Below are positions 27,156 to 37,181 of a stretch of 64,000 bases of DNA, piece after piece. The stretch is from Hymenobacter edaphi (lineage in GTDB: Bacteria; Bacteroidota; Bacteroidia; Cytophagales; Hymenobacteraceae). The notes under the pieces are model-generated. The model saw nothing but the letters and a program-made list of their open reading frames with translations, was not told the DNA's origin and did not search any database. The stretch is taken from positions 640,268 to 704,267 of the forward strand of contig NZ_QHKM01000002.1 of the NCBI RefSeq assembly GCF_003258365.1, in the 5' to 3' direction. The translations under genes and the position numbers were made by a program. How positions within the stretch are numbered: position 1 is the stretch's first letter; the number at the start of each line of letters is the position of its first letter.

Positions 27156-28658
27156 ATGAAGCATCTATTCCTGCTCCTGAGCCTGCTGGCCGGGCTGATT
27201 CGCCCCACGGCGGCGCAGATCGATACCACCGGCGGGCAGTTCCACCAGCCGCTTTACCCGGTGCCCAGCGTCACCGCGGGCGTGGCCTACGGCAGCGCGC
27301 CCAACTCCGGCGGCACCACGCTGCCGCTGCTGATGGACATCTACCAGCCCGTCGGGGCCCCGGCCGCGCCGCGGCCGCTCATCATCCTGGTCCACGGCGG
27401 CGCCTTCCTGGGCGGCAGCCGCACCGATTACGACGTGCAGGAGCTGTGCCGGCGCTTCGCCCGCCTGGGCTACGTCACGGCCAGCATCGACTACCGCCTG
27501 GAGTCGTTTTTCACCTTCAGCGGCTCGCGGGCCGTGGTCAACGCCGTGCACGACCTGCGGGCGGCGGTGCGGTTTTTCCGGCAGGACGCGGCCACTGCCA
27601 ACCAGTACAACATCAACCCGCTCTACATCTTCGCGGGTGGCTCGTCGGCCGGCGCCATTACGGCCGTGCACGCGGCCTACCTGGACAAAGACGCCGAGCT
27701 GGCCGCGCTGAACGCGCCGGGCGTGGCCCCGGGGCTGGAAGGCAGCAGCGGCAACCCCGGCTACAGCAGCGCCATCGGGGCGGGCATCAACCTCTGCGGC
27801 GCCATCGGCAACCTGAGCTGGCTGGAAGCCGGCGACGAGCCGCTGGTGAGCGTGCACGGCACCACCGACGGCATCGTGCCCTACGGCACCGGCCCGACGT
27901 TTACCGGCGACGTGGTCAATGGCAGCGGCGCCATCCAGCCCCGGGCCGCCGCGGTGGGCGTGCCCAACACGCTGCGCACCTTCCGCGGCGCTGGTCACGT
28001 GCCCTACAACGGTACCAGCGCCGCCCAGCTGGCCTACATGGATACCACCTTCCGGACCGTGCGCGACTTTCTGCGGCCCCTGCTGGTGGCTGCGGCGCCC
28101 TTGCCGGTGCGCCTGACCAGCTTTACCGCCGAGCGGCAGGATGCCGGGGTGCTGTTGCGCTGGCAAACGGCCCAGGAGGAAAACAGCGCCGGCTACGCGG
28201 TGGAAGTCTCAGCCGACGGCCGCAGCTTCCGCCACCTGGGTTTCGTGGCCAGCCGGGCGCCCTATTCCACCACTCCCACCAGCTACCGGTTCGTGGACCG
28301 GGAAGCGGGCGGGCCGGGGCTGCGCTACTACCGCCTGCGCCAGCTCGATCTGGACGGCAAAGAAGCCTTTTACGGTCCGCAGGTGCTGCGCTTCGGCGCC
28401 GAGGCGCCGCTGGCCGTGTATCCCAATCCCGTCAGCGGCCCGACGGCTACCGCGCTGGTGGCATCCACCGGAGGGGGCGTGCTGGAGCTGCGCGACGCGC
28501 TGGGGCGGCTCGTCAGCCGGCAGACGCTACCAGCCGCGGCCGGCCCGTCGCAGCGCGTTGCTTTGCCGGAGCTGGCCAGCCGTCCGCCGGGCGTGTATCA
28601 CCTGCTGCTGCGCGATGCGGCCGGCGCGGTGCAGCAGGTGCGGCTGCTGAAGCAGTAA
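27156..28658 (+). CDS. Secreted carboxylesterase-like hydrolase with T9SS type A signal
   Basis: 500 residues. Signal peptide MKHLFLLLSLLAGLIRPTAA ends before QIDTT. The esterase domain has LIILVHGGAFLGGSRTDY (HGG oxyanion hole), IFAGGSSAGAITAVH with nucleophile Ser164, VHGTTDGIVPYG (Asp) and GAGHVPYNG (His). After about residue 310 comes a fibronectin-like module (VRLTSFTAERQDAGVLLRWQ, ENSAGYAVEVSADGRSF) and the C-terminal sorting domain starting AVYPNPVSG and ending QQVRLLKQ, the type A signal for type IX secretion. It should be an exported ester hydrolase. Its catalytic domain is paralogous to the gene at 30677. Confidence 0.88.
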   Translation: MKHLFLLLSLLAGLIRPTAAQIDTTGGQFHQPLYPVPSVTAGVAYGSAPNSGGTTLPLLMDIYQPVGAPAAPRPLIILVHGGAFLGGSRTDYDVQELCRRFARLGYVTASIDYRLESFFTFSGSRAVVNAVHDLRAAVRFFRQDAATANQYNINPLYIFAGGSSAGAITAVHAAYLDKDAELAALNAPGVAPGLEGSSGNPGYSSAIGAGINLCGAIGNLSWLEAGDEPLVSVHGTTDGIVPYGTGPTFTGDVVNGSGAIQPRAAAVGVPNTLRTFRGAGHVPYNGTSAAQLAYMDTTFRTVRDFLRPLLVAAAPLPVRLTSFTAERQDAGVLLRWQTAQEENSAGYAVEVSADGRSFRHLGFVASRAPYSTTPTSYRFVDREAGGPGLRYYRLRQLDLDGKEAFYGPQVLRFGAEAPLAVYPNPVSGPTATALVASTGGGVLELRDALGRLVSRQTLPAAAGPSQRVALPELASRPPGVYHLLLRDAAGAVQQVRLLKQ

Positions 28659-28693
28659 GCCGTGGCCGCTGACCCCGATCAAGCACGCAGGCG

Positions 28694-29596
28694 CTACTCG
28701 TACGCCAGCGCCGTGCCGGCCGCGTCGACCACCAGCCGGGCCCGGCGCCCGCAGATCAGGGCCAGGTTGGCCGGCTCGTGCCCGACGGGGAAGCCGTAGG
28801 CCACCGGGAACTGGTACTTGCGGGCGTACGTGTCGATGATTTCGTAGCAGCTCAGGCCGAAGGGAATGGCGTTGTCCTGCGGGTTGGTGAAGTGGCCCAC
28901 GATAAGCCCGGCCAGGTCGCGCAGCTTGCCGGCGCGGTCCAGGTGCACCATCATCCGGTCGACGCTGTAGAGGTATTCCTCGATGTCTTCCAGGAACAGG
29001 ATGCGGCCGGCGGTGCTCACGTCGGAGGGCGTGCCGCTGAGCGTCTGCAGCAGGCTGAGGTTGCCGCCCACCAGTTCGCCCGCGGCCGCGCCGGGGCGGT
29101 TGAGCGGGTGCGCCGGCACCGCGTAGCTGATGGCTTCGCCGAACAGAGCCCGGCGCAGGCTCTCCACCGCGTCGGCGCCGCCGGGCTGGGCAAAGATGAA
29201 GGGCATCACGCCGTGAATGCTCTCGTGGCCGAGGCGCAGCAGGTGGCAGTTCAGGGTGGTGATATCCGAGAAGCCGGCCACCCACTTCGGGTCTTGAGCG
29301 AAGCGCGAAAAGTCAACCAGATCGATGATGCGCGGGGTGCCGTAGCCGCCGCGCGCCACCAGGATGGCGCGAATGGCCGGGTCGTCGAGCTGGCGCTGCA
29401 AGTCGCGGGCCCGCAGCGCGTCGTCGCCGCCGAACTGGTGGTGCGCGGCCGCCACCGATTCGCCCAGCACCACGCGCAGGCCCCAGCTTTCCAGGATTTC
29501 AACGGCGGGCAGCAGCTCCTCGCGCGATACTTTGCGGGCGGTGCAAATGATGGCAACCTGGTCGCCGGGGCGCAGGGAAGGGGGCGTAGTGGGCAT
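28694..29596 (-). CDS. LD-carboxypeptidase (peptidase S66)
   Basis: 300 residues from MPTTPPSLRPGDQVAIICTA. Family marks: ILVARGGYGTPRIIDLVDFS, the nucleophile strand VAGFSDITTLNCHLL (Ser), FLEDIEEYLYSVDRMM (Glu) and YGFPVGHEPANLALICG (His), in the S66 order Ser-Glu-His. It trims the terminal D-amino acid from L,D-tetrapeptides during murein recycling in the cytoplasm. No signal peptide is present, as usual for LdcA. It is convergent with the esterase gene, separated by only 35 bases with no terminator seen. Confidence 0.92.
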   Translation of the reverse strand: MPTTPPSLRPGDQVAIICTARKVSREELLPAVEILESWGLRVVLGESVAAAHHQFGGDDALRARDLQRQLDDPAIRAILVARGGYGTPRIIDLVDFSRFAQDPKWVAGFSDITTLNCHLLRLGHESIHGVMPFIFAQPGGADAVESLRRALFGEAISYAVPAHPLNRPGAAAGELVGGNLSLLQTLSGTPSDVSTAGRILFLEDIEEYLYSVDRMMVHLDRAGKLRDLAGLIVGHFTNPQDNAIPFGLSCYEIIDTYARKYQFPVAYGFPVGHEPANLALICGRRARLVVDAAGTALAYE

Positions 29597-29700
29597 GAGC
29601 GGGCAGAATGTGGGTGCAAACCTACACCGAAGCCGGCAGTCAGCGGCGCCTTGGTCGGGCCCGCCGTGTGGAATGCGGGCGCGGCGCGCATCTTCCGGGC

Positions 29701-30378
29701 ATGCGCTTTCCCACTCGATTCCTGCTCGGCCTGTGCGGCCTGGGCAGTTGTGCTGCTCCCCGGGCCCTGCCGCCGGGCTCTTACCTGGAAACGCGGCCCA
29801 ACACCGTGCTTTTCACGAGCCGGGAGCTGGTGGTATACCCCGACGGCCGCATCCGGTATTTCCTGCACACCGACGACGTGAGCATGGGACGGGAGGGCAG
29901 CGGCACCTACCGCCTGCGCCCCCGTCGGCTGGAGCTGCGCCTAAGCGGGCCACCCGATACCACCCAGGGCCGCGCTACCAGCACGCCGCTGCCGCCCACC
30001 GACCGGCGCCTGCAGTTCTACGTGAGCACCCAACCGACCTCCGGCCAGCCCGAGCCGTTGCAGGGACTTACCGTACTGGCGCGCAACGCGGCCGGCGCCG
30101 TCGTGGCCGCCGTTCCCACCGATGCCGGGGGCTACGCGGAACTGCCGCTGGGGCCAGCCGCTGCGCCCCGGACCATCGAAATTGCGGGCCAGGGCTGGCG
30201 CCGCTGGCGGCAGCCCTGGCCCGCCGGGCCAACGCTCTTTCGCGTGCAGCTGGTGCCCCAGCCTTACCAAGCCTACGCGCCGGGCACGCGCAAAACCTTC
30301 GCGTTGCTGGCAATGTCGCCCCTACGGCTGGTGTTGCGCCAGGGCCCCGACACGCTTACGCTGGTGCGCCGGCCCTGA
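29701..30378 (+). CDS. Lipoprotein of unknown function
   Basis: 225 residues from MRFPTRFLLGLCGLGSCAAP, lipobox Cys17. The body is beta-rich: YLETRPNTVLFTSRELVVYP, RIRYFLHTDDVSMGREGSGT (a lipocalin-like strand pattern), then a segment like a carboxypeptidase-regulatory or DUF4382-type fold (LTVLARNAAGAVVAAVPTDA, GYAELPLG). The late part is Arg/Trp-rich (GQGWRRWRQPWPAGP). No enzyme motif is recognised. It is divergent from the LD-carboxypeptidase. The following 298 bases to the next gene contain nothing I can identify. Confidence 0.62.
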   Translation: MRFPTRFLLGLCGLGSCAAPRALPPGSYLETRPNTVLFTSRELVVYPDGRIRYFLHTDDVSMGREGSGTYRLRPRRLELRLSGPPDTTQGRATSTPLPPTDRRLQFYVSTQPTSGQPEPLQGLTVLARNAAGAVVAAVPTDAGGYAELPLGPAAAPRTIEIAGQGWRRWRQPWPAGPTLFRVQLVPQPYQAYAPGTRKTFALLAMSPLRLVLRQGPDTLTLVRRP

Positions 30379-30676
30379 GCGCGCCGCGCCGCCGGCGAGA
30401 GCGTGTCGGGGAGGCGCCCAGGCCGCACGACAAGGGGGCCGGCGAAGCCCGGCAGCGGGCCTCGGAATCGGTGCGCTGCGTGGCGGTCTTTGGAAAGCAG
30501 CGCCCGGCCCGACTGCACTGCGTCCCGGCGTCACCAACGCACACAGCCCTGCGCAAGCGGCCGCCATCAGCGGAGAGCAACGCCTCCGGCGCCGTTTCCT
30601 TGGTCAGACCACGGGGTTGCGGTGACCCGCCCGCGCAAATTTGCGTAAGCCGACATGCACCCTACGCCGACTCCTG

Positions 30677-31903
30677 ATGAAACGAAAACGTCTACTGTTC
30701 ACCGTGTTTGGTTTGCTGCTGCTGTTAAGCTCGGCTTCAGCGCAGATTGATACTACCGGCGGCCGTTACCGCCGCCCAATTTTTCCGCAGGTCACCGTGA
30801 CGCGGGCCGTTTCTTACGGCACCGCCACCACCGTTGCCGGCACCACCCAGAACCTGCTGCTCGACCTCTACGAGCCCGCCGGCGACACCGTGCGCCGCCG
30901 GCCCCTGGTCATCATGGCCCACGAGGGCGCCTTCGCCACCGGCAACCGCGACGACCAGTTCATGACGGCCATCTGCACCCGCCTGGCGCAGCTGGGCTAC
31001 GTCACGGCCAGCATCGATTACCGGCTCGGCTTTTTTCCCTTCGACAGCGCCAACATCGGCCGGGCTTCCATCCGGGCTTCGCAGGACATGCGCGCCGCCG
31101 TGCGCTTTTTCCGCCGCGACGCGGCCACCACGCGGCAGTACCGTATTCACCCCGCCTACATCTTCGCGGGCGGCTCGTCGGCCGGCGCCTTCATGGCCCT
31201 GCAGCTCGGCTACCTCGACAAGCCCGCCGAGGTACCCGCCTACGTCGACCTGGCGCAGCTGGGCACGCTGGAGGGCAACGGCAACCCCGGCTACAGCAGC
31301 CAGATTGCGGGCGTCATCAACCTGTGCGGAGCCGTGGGCAGCCCGGCCTGGCTGGAGCCCGGCAACGTGCCCCTGTGCAGCGTGCACGGTACCGCCGATG
31401 CCGTAGTGCCCTACAACATAGGCCGGGCCTTCGGGCAGTCGTTTTCGCCCCGCATCTACGGCAGCGGCGTGCTCAAGCCCCGCGCCGACGTGGTGGGCAT
31501 TGCTAACGTATTGCGGACCTTGCGTGGCGCCCCGCACGTACCCTACAACGGCACCAGTACTGCCGCCGTGGCCTACACCGACACCACTTTCCAGACCGTG
31601 CGCGACTTTCTGCGTCCGTTGCTGCGCCAGCCCGGCACGGTGCTGAGCGCCGCTGCCCGCCAGCAGACGGAGGCGCCGCAGGTATACCCGGTGCCCGCTA
31701 GCGGGGAGGTTTTCTACCTGGAAGCCGGTCACACGGCGCCATTCCGCCCGCAGCAGGCCGAGCTGCTCGACGCCACCGGCCGGGTGGTGCGGCGTTTCCG
31801 TTGGGAGCAGCCGCGCATGGCCGTGCCACGCGGCGCGCTGCCCGCCGGCAGCTACTACCTCCGCACCGCCGAGCTACCCGCCCGGCGCGTGGTACTGCAG
31901 TAA
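30677..31903 (+). CDS. Secreted carboxylesterase-like hydrolase, paralogue of 27156, atypical oxyanion motif
   Basis: 408 residues from MKRKRLLFTVFGLLLLLSSA; signal cleavage is predicted before QIDTTGG, the same mature start as the 27156 protein. Catalytic features: LVIMAHEGAFATGNRDDQ, where HEGA replaces the usual HGGA oxyanion motif; IFAGGSSAGAFMALQ with nucleophile Ser168; VHGTADAVVPYN (Asp); GAPHVPYNG (His). The C-terminal end (QVYPVPASGEVFYLEAGHTA ... RRVVLQ) looks like a short type IX sorting domain, and the fibronectin-like module of the paralogue is missing. The product is probably surface-exposed or released. Convergent with hom over a shared terminator. Confidence 0.83.
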   Translation: MKRKRLLFTVFGLLLLLSSASAQIDTTGGRYRRPIFPQVTVTRAVSYGTATTVAGTTQNLLLDLYEPAGDTVRRRPLVIMAHEGAFATGNRDDQFMTAICTRLAQLGYVTASIDYRLGFFPFDSANIGRASIRASQDMRAAVRFFRRDAATTRQYRIHPAYIFAGGSSAGAFMALQLGYLDKPAEVPAYVDLAQLGTLEGNGNPGYSSQIAGVINLCGAVGSPAWLEPGNVPLCSVHGTADAVVPYNIGRAFGQSFSPRIYGSGVLKPRADVVGIANVLRTLRGAPHVPYNGTSTAAVAYTDTTFQTVRDFLRPLLRQPGTVLSAAARQQTEAPQVYPVPASGEVFYLEAGHTAPFRPQQAELLDATGRVVRRFRWEQPRMAVPRGALPAGSYYLRTAELPARRVVLQ

Positions 31904-31904
31904 A

Positions 31905-31938
31905 GCAAAACGGACGGCCCCAGCGGCCGTCCGTTTTG
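31905..31938. terminator. Bidirectional terminator between the esterase and hom
   Basis: GCAAAACGGACGGCC and its complement pair around a four-base loop; AAAA and TTTT flank both sides, so it serves the plus-strand esterase and the minus-strand metY-metX-hom operon. Confidence 0.88.
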
Positions 31939-31941
31939 CCG

Positions 31942-33213
31942 TTAGCTAGCCGCTAAAGCCGTTTCCAGCTGCGGCGCGGGCTGCGCCACCACCGGCCGCA
32001 CGCGCCCGGTGCGCGCCACGAAAGTGCCGCCGGCCCGCAGCGCGTCGCGGTAGCGGTGCAGCTGGCCGAGGCGCACATAGCCCACGGCGTAGTCGTAGGT
32101 GAAGCCCGGGGCGCTGAGCTGCTCCGACACGTCCGTCAGACCCAGCGCCCGGCGCAGCTCGGCCGGGGCGGAGCGCAGGTACACTTCCAGCTCCAGGTCG
32201 GGAGCTTCGGCGGCCTGGGGTGCTTCGAGGGGCAGCTTTGCATAAGCGTAGCGGAAGCCGTGGCGCAGGGCTACCAGATCGGCCAGCACGGCCGAACCGG
32301 TAGGGTGGCCGCCCGCGCCGCGGCCCCGCCAGAAGTGCTGCCCGGCAAATTCGGCCTCCACCACCACGCCGTTGAATTCGCGCTCCACCGCGTACAGCGG
32401 CGAGTCGGCGTCGACCAGCTGGGGCGTGACGTACACCGTGGCGCCGCCCCCGGGCAGGGGCTGCAGGCTGGCTACCACCTTGAGCTTCTGGCCCCGTTCC
32501 GCGGCGTAGCGGATATCGGCCGCCGACACGTTTTCGATGCCCAGGTTGAGCACGTCATCGGGGTCGAGCAGCAGGCCGCAGGCGTGGGCGGCGAGGATGA
32601 CGGCCTTGGAGCGCGGGTCGAAGGCGGCCATGTCCAGCGTAGGGTCGGTTTCAGCAAAGCCTTGCGCCTGCGCTTCGGCCAGGGCCTCGGCGTAGTCGGA
32701 GTGGTCCTCGCGCATGCGCGTCAGCACGTAGTTGGAGGAGCCGTTGAAGATGCCGCTGACCTGAACCAACGGCTCCTGGGCAAAGTACGAGTCGATGGTG
32801 CGGATAACCGGAATGCTGCCGCACACGGCCGCTTCGTAGAGCAGCACGCCGCCGAATGCGCGCTGCAGCGCAATCAACTCGGGCAGATGGCGGGCTACCA
32901 TAGCTTTGTTGGCCGTCACCACCCGCCGGCCCTGGCGCAAGGCTTGGCTCACGAGTCGGAACGCCTCGTCGGCGTCGTCGATAACTTCCACCAGCAAATC
33001 CAGCGTGGGGTCGTTGAGCAGGTCGTCGGCGTGAAACTCAAACCGCTCGGCGGGCAAGGGGCGCAGCTTGGTGGGGTTTTTCACCGCAATGCGCGCCACC
33101 GTGAAGCCCGCCTCGGGGTGGCGCTGCAGAATATCGTACAGGCCCTGCCCCACGCAGCCGAAGCCAATCAGGCCGACGCGCGTCGGGGCGTTAGTGGGCG
33201 AAGGTTTGGACAT
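31942..33213 (-). CDS. hom: Homoserine dehydrogenase
   Basis: 423 residues from MSKPSPTNAPTRVGLIGFGC. The nucleotide-binding motif is GLIGFGCVGQGLYDIL (14-29); VVTANKAMVARHLPELI and GSIPVIRTIDSYF (about 130-143) mark the catalytic domain, with FNGSSNYVLTRM and ETDPTLDMAAFDPRSKAVIL following. The enzyme reduces aspartate semialdehyde to homoserine, the precursor of methionine and threonine. No aspartokinase domain is fused. Last gene of metY-metX-hom: its start overlaps the metX stop by 23 bases, implying translational coupling, and it shares the SAM-I/poly-cysteine leader. Confidence 0.94.
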   Translation of the reverse strand: MSKPSPTNAPTRVGLIGFGCVGQGLYDILQRHPEAGFTVARIAVKNPTKLRPLPAERFEFHADDLLNDPTLDLLVEVIDDADEAFRLVSQALRQGRRVVTANKAMVARHLPELIALQRAFGGVLLYEAAVCGSIPVIRTIDSYFAQEPLVQVSGIFNGSSNYVLTRMREDHSDYAEALAEAQAQGFAETDPTLDMAAFDPRSKAVILAAHACGLLLDPDDVLNLGIENVSAADIRYAAERGQKLKVVASLQPLPGGGATVYVTPQLVDADSPLYAVEREFNGVVVEAEFAGQHFWRGRGAGGHPTGSAVLADLVALRHGFRYAYAKLPLEAPQAAEAPDLELEVYLRSAPAELRRALGLTDVSEQLSAPGFTYDYAVGYVRLGQLHRYRDALRAGGTFVARTGRVRPVVAQPAPQLETALAAS

Positions 33214-34225
33214 AAAATCGTTCGAGGAAATGCGCTATCTGCGCGGTTTCGATCAGGAAGCCGTCGTGCCCGTAGCCCGACTCCATTTCGGCGTACATGG
33301 CGCCCGGAATGTGCCGCGCCAGGAGCTGCTGCTCGGCGGGCGGAAACAGCACGTCGGAGGTGATGCCGAGCACCAGCGTGCGGGCCTGCACCCGCCCCAG
33401 GGCCGCCGCCACGCCGCCGCGCCCGCGCCCCACGTGGTGCGCGTCCATGATGTGCGAGAGCGTGACGTAGCTGTAGGCGTTGAAGCGGGCCGTGAGCTTG
33501 TCGCCCTGGTACTGCTGGTAGCTGCTGGCCCGGTGAAAAGTGGGTAGCTCGTCGTCGGCCTCGGCCTGGCTGCGGCCGTAGGCTTCGTAACTGCGGTAGC
33601 TGAGCAGGGCAATGGCCCGGGCGGCGCGCAGGCCGAGCTGCCCGCCCTCGGGCCCGCCGCCGGCGTAGGTGCAATCGGCCTGAATGGCCAGGCGCTGGGC
33701 CTCATTGAAGGCAATGCCCCAGGGCGAGTGTTGGGCGTTGGTGGCCAGCAGCACAAGGTGCTCAAACACCGCCGGCTGCGCTATGGCCCACTCCACTGCC
33801 TGCTGCCCGCCCAAGGAGCCGCCGATGACGGTGTGAATCTTGGTCAGGCCCAGGTGCTGGCGCAGCTGCTCGTGGGCCGCCACCAAGTCGCGCACCGTCA
33901 GGCGCGGGAAGGCGGCGTAGAGCGGCTTGTGGCGCGGGGCCACCGGCGTCAGCGGGCCGGTGCTGCCGTAGCAGGAGCCGAGCACGTTGGCGCACACGAT
34001 AAACCAGTCGGCCGGGTCGAAATAGTCGCCCGCGCCGAACAGGCCCGGCCACCAGCTCAGCACGTCGGCATTGGCCGTCAGCGCGTGACACGCCCAGATG
34101 ACGTTGTCGCGGGCTTCGTTGAGCGTGCCGTAGGTGTGGTAGGCAATCTGCACGCCGTCGAGCTGCCCGCCGCATTCCAGCGGCAGCGGCTCGGCCAGGG
34201 GTAGCACTTGGGGGTTGCTGCTCAT
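33191..34225 (-). CDS. metX: Homoserine O-acetyltransferase
   Basis: 344 residues from MSSNPQVLPLAEPLPLECGG. An alpha/beta hydrolase fold: VIWACHALTANADV (oxyanion region), HTVIGGSLGGQQAVEWAI with the nucleophile Ser, LGITSDVLFPPAEQQLLA (Asp) and ESGYGHDGFLIE (His). The length is typical of MetX. It moves acetyl from acetyl-CoA to homoserine, making the substrate of MetY. Operon: 181 bases after metY, with a strong hairpin between; overlaps hom by 23 bases. A succinyl-specific enzyme cannot be ruled out from sequence, but the paired metY favours acetyl. Confidence 0.92.
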   Translation of the reverse strand: MSSNPQVLPLAEPLPLECGGQLDGVQIAYHTYGTLNEARDNVIWACHALTANADVLSWWPGLFGAGDYFDPADWFIVCANVLGSCYGSTGPLTPVAPRHKPLYAAFPRLTVRDLVAAHEQLRQHLGLTKIHTVIGGSLGGQQAVEWAIAQPAVFEHLVLLATNAQHSPWGIAFNEAQRLAIQADCTYAGGGPEGGQLGLRAARAIALLSYRSYEAYGRSQAEADDELPTFHRASSYQQYQGDKLTARFNAYSYVTLSHIMDAHHVGRGRGGVAAALGRVQARTLVLGITSDVLFPPAEQQLLARHIPGAMYAEMESGYGHDGFLIETAQIAHFLERFYVQTFAH

Positions 34226-34252
34226 AGGATTTGAAAACTTATTCTTTGCTCC

Positions 34253-34282
34253 CGGCCCCTTCCGCCGATGGGAAGGGGCCGG
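34253..34282 (-). other. Strong hairpin in the metY-metX gap
   Basis: CCGGCCCCTTCC and its complement form a 12-bp or longer stem around a six-base loop, midway between metY and metX. There is no T run after it, so it may be an RNA-processing or stability element rather than a terminator. Confidence 0.55.
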
Positions 34283-34406
34283 AAAGCAAAGAGGCCGAAG
34301 CGTGGGACGCGGCGCTTTCTCCCGAAACACCGCGCCCGCGCCCCGCAAGCTGGATGGGAAGCCGGTTCCATGGCAGCGGGCCGGCTTCCGCAAGGTTCCC
34401 TCCCTG

Positions 34407-35997
<1,591 letters not shown>

Positions 35998-36004
35998 GGG
36001 CGCA

Positions 36005-36031
36005 CTACCAACAACAGCAACAACACATCAT
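36005..36031 (-). CDS. Poly-cysteine leader peptide MMCCCCCW upstream of metY
   Basis: Between the SAM-I aptamer and metY the minus strand reads ATG-ATG, five cysteine codons (TGT TGT TGC TGT TGT), TGG, TAG. The peptide is MMCCCCCW; in-frame ATGs at 36043 and 36058 would give MRGAMMCCCCCW or MRPQPMRGAMMCCCCCW. Five consecutive Cys codons are most unlikely by chance in this GC-rich DNA, where cysteine is rare, and they sit on a sulfur-assimilation operon. Established parallel: poly-cysteine short ORFs act as cysteine-responsive attenuators of sulfur genes in mycobacteria. Inference: ribosome pausing when Cys-tRNA is scarce would alter the hairpin at 35977-35997 and the stems at 35891-35942. 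Confidence 0.6.
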   Translation of the reverse strand: MMCCCCCW

Positions 36032-36185
36032 AGCGCCGCGCATCGGCTGCGGGCGCATTCGGGCGCTACCAGCGGCGGGGGCGGCTACGGACAAACCGGT
36101 AGCGGGCGCCGCTGCGGGAAGCGGTGACAAATGATGGTCGGACGTGAGGGGGTAGTGGCTCATGGCACGCGGTTTATTTTTCCCC

Positions 36186-36287
36186 TTCCTGAAGTGGTCA
36201 GTGGGGCAGGATTTGGCACCTGCCGGCTTGTGCGTTGCCGGTGGTTGCCAGAGGGTCACGGAGCCTAGTCTCTCGCCTCTTCGGAAT
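36186..36287 (-). ncRNA. SAM-I riboswitch (S-box) aptamer
   Basis: On the minus strand the aptamer runs from TTCCGAAG (P1, 36287-36280) to CTTCAGGAA (P1 partner, 36194-36186; one bulged A). Inside are the S-box signatures: GAGAGACTAGGCTCCGTGAC (kink-turn and P2 pseudoknot region), CTCTGGCAACC, then the P3 hairpin and GGTGCCAAATCCTGCCC (J3/4 and P4). The RNA binds S-adenosylmethionine and normally switches off methionine genes when SAM is high. It lies between a consensus promoter and metY. The expression platform is not obvious in the 390 bases that follow. Confidence 0.92.
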
Positions 36288-36328
36288 AAATGCGTCAAAA
36301 AATCCTGCGCCGGTAGCAGCAGGTGGCA

Positions 36329-36359
36329 CAAAGGTAGCGCCGGTTATGTAAAACGCAAA
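36329..36359 (-). promoter_or_regulatory. Consensus promoter of metY-metX-hom
   Basis: On the minus strand TTTG (36359-36356), 19 bases, then TACCTTTG (36336-36329): a perfect TTTG-N19-TAnnTTTG. Transcription would start near 36322, about 35 bases before the SAM-I aptamer. Confidence 0.85.
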
Positions 36360-36604
36360 TCCGGCCAAAAGTTTTTTTACGGCTGCGGAAAGTGCGTCGG
36401 AAACCGCCCTGCGGGCTGGTCGGCGCGGAAAATAATATTCCCGGGTGCGCTATTCGGGTTGTCGTCCTGGCATTTTTCACCGCTCACCCGGCGTGTCTGC
36501 AAGGGCTTTGTCACCCCCGAACGATAAGCGGAACGGCGACTCATGGTACCCTCGAGGTGGGGCGCCAGATGCAGGCGGATGCGCTTTTACCCCAGGCTCG
36601 AATA
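36360..36604. other. Gap without a recognisable gene
   Basis: Between the metY promoter and the terminator of the LysM gene I see no credible coding frame or RNA structure. The short open frames here lack a family N terminus, a promoter and codon bias. Confidence 0.5.
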
Positions 36605-36642
36605 CAAAAAAACGCCCCGGGGGGCGGACCCAGGGCGTTTTG
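36605..36642 (-). terminator. Intrinsic terminator of the LysM gene
   Basis: On the minus strand AAAACGCCCT-type arms (CGCCC and GGGCG extended by A/T runs) form a hairpin followed by seven T, 25 bases after the stop codon. Confidence 0.8.
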
Positions 36643-36665
36643 GTACTCGGAGGCGAACGGGTAGC

Positions 36666-36977
36666 TTACAGCTTGGGCAGCTGCAGCACCTGGCCCACCT
36701 CGATGTGGTCGGGGTTGGAGCCGATGGTGGACTTGTTGGCGTCGTAAATCTGGTGCCACTTGGCGGCGTCGCCGTAGTGGCGCTTGGCAATCTTCGACAG
36801 CGAGTCGCCGCTTACTACGGTATACGACTCGCCCTGGGTGGCGGCAGGAGCGGCGGGTTGGCCGGCGGCCGGCTGGGTTTTGTTGCCGAAGAAATCGGAG
36901 GCGCTGCCGGTTTGCGGTTGCGTGGGCTGGACGGGCTTTTTTTCGCCCTTATCGCTCAGGAAATCAAAGAGTCCCAT
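36666..36977 (-). CDS. Small LysM-domain protein
   Basis: 103 residues from MGLFDFLSDKGEKKPVQPTQ. There is no signal peptide. After a Pro/Gln-rich linker, residues 52-103 are a single LysM domain (YTVVSGDSLSKIAKRHYGDA AK... IEVGQVLQLPKL) that contacts N-acetylglucosamine-containing glycans. The MGLFDFL start followed by one LysM module resembles the cytosolic YgaU/Kbp group, which in enterobacteria also carries a BON domain; that domain is missing here. Potassium binding, known for Kbp, therefore cannot be assumed. Confidence 0.82.
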   Translation of the reverse strand: MGLFDFLSDKGEKKPVQPTQPQTGSASDFFGNKTQPAAGQPAAPAATQGESYTVVSGDSLSKIAKRHYGDAAKWHQIYDANKSTIGSNPDHIEVGQVLQLPKL

Positions 36978-37181
36978 GGTCGTGTCTTGGTTGAGGTGTG
37001 GGGGAAGGAGGCAAAAACCAGCTGGTTAATGAATCAGCCCTGCTCTACGCGGATGCCCCGGCGAATGTTGCAGCTTAACCCTTTGTCCACCTGCCCGTAA
37101 GAAACGCCGCAGCGGTTGCCTGCTCAACGGTAGCCGCCAGCATACGTCCTTGTTTCATCCCCCTAATTCCAGACACGCTCC

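Noticed and set aside
30379..30676. Possible gene in the gap before the 30677 esterase
   Set aside because: Frames are short, overlap each other, and have no recognisable start, promoter or domain.
36005..36331. One 108-residue minus-strand frame ending in CCCCCW
   Set aside because: It would read straight through the SAM-I aptamer from a start upstream of it. Only the last codons, after the aptamer, are plausible as a short leader peptide.
36162..36527. Plus-strand frame opposite the SAM-I aptamer and metY promoter
   Set aside because: It would cross the aptamer and promoter in antisense; no family N terminus or promoter supports it.
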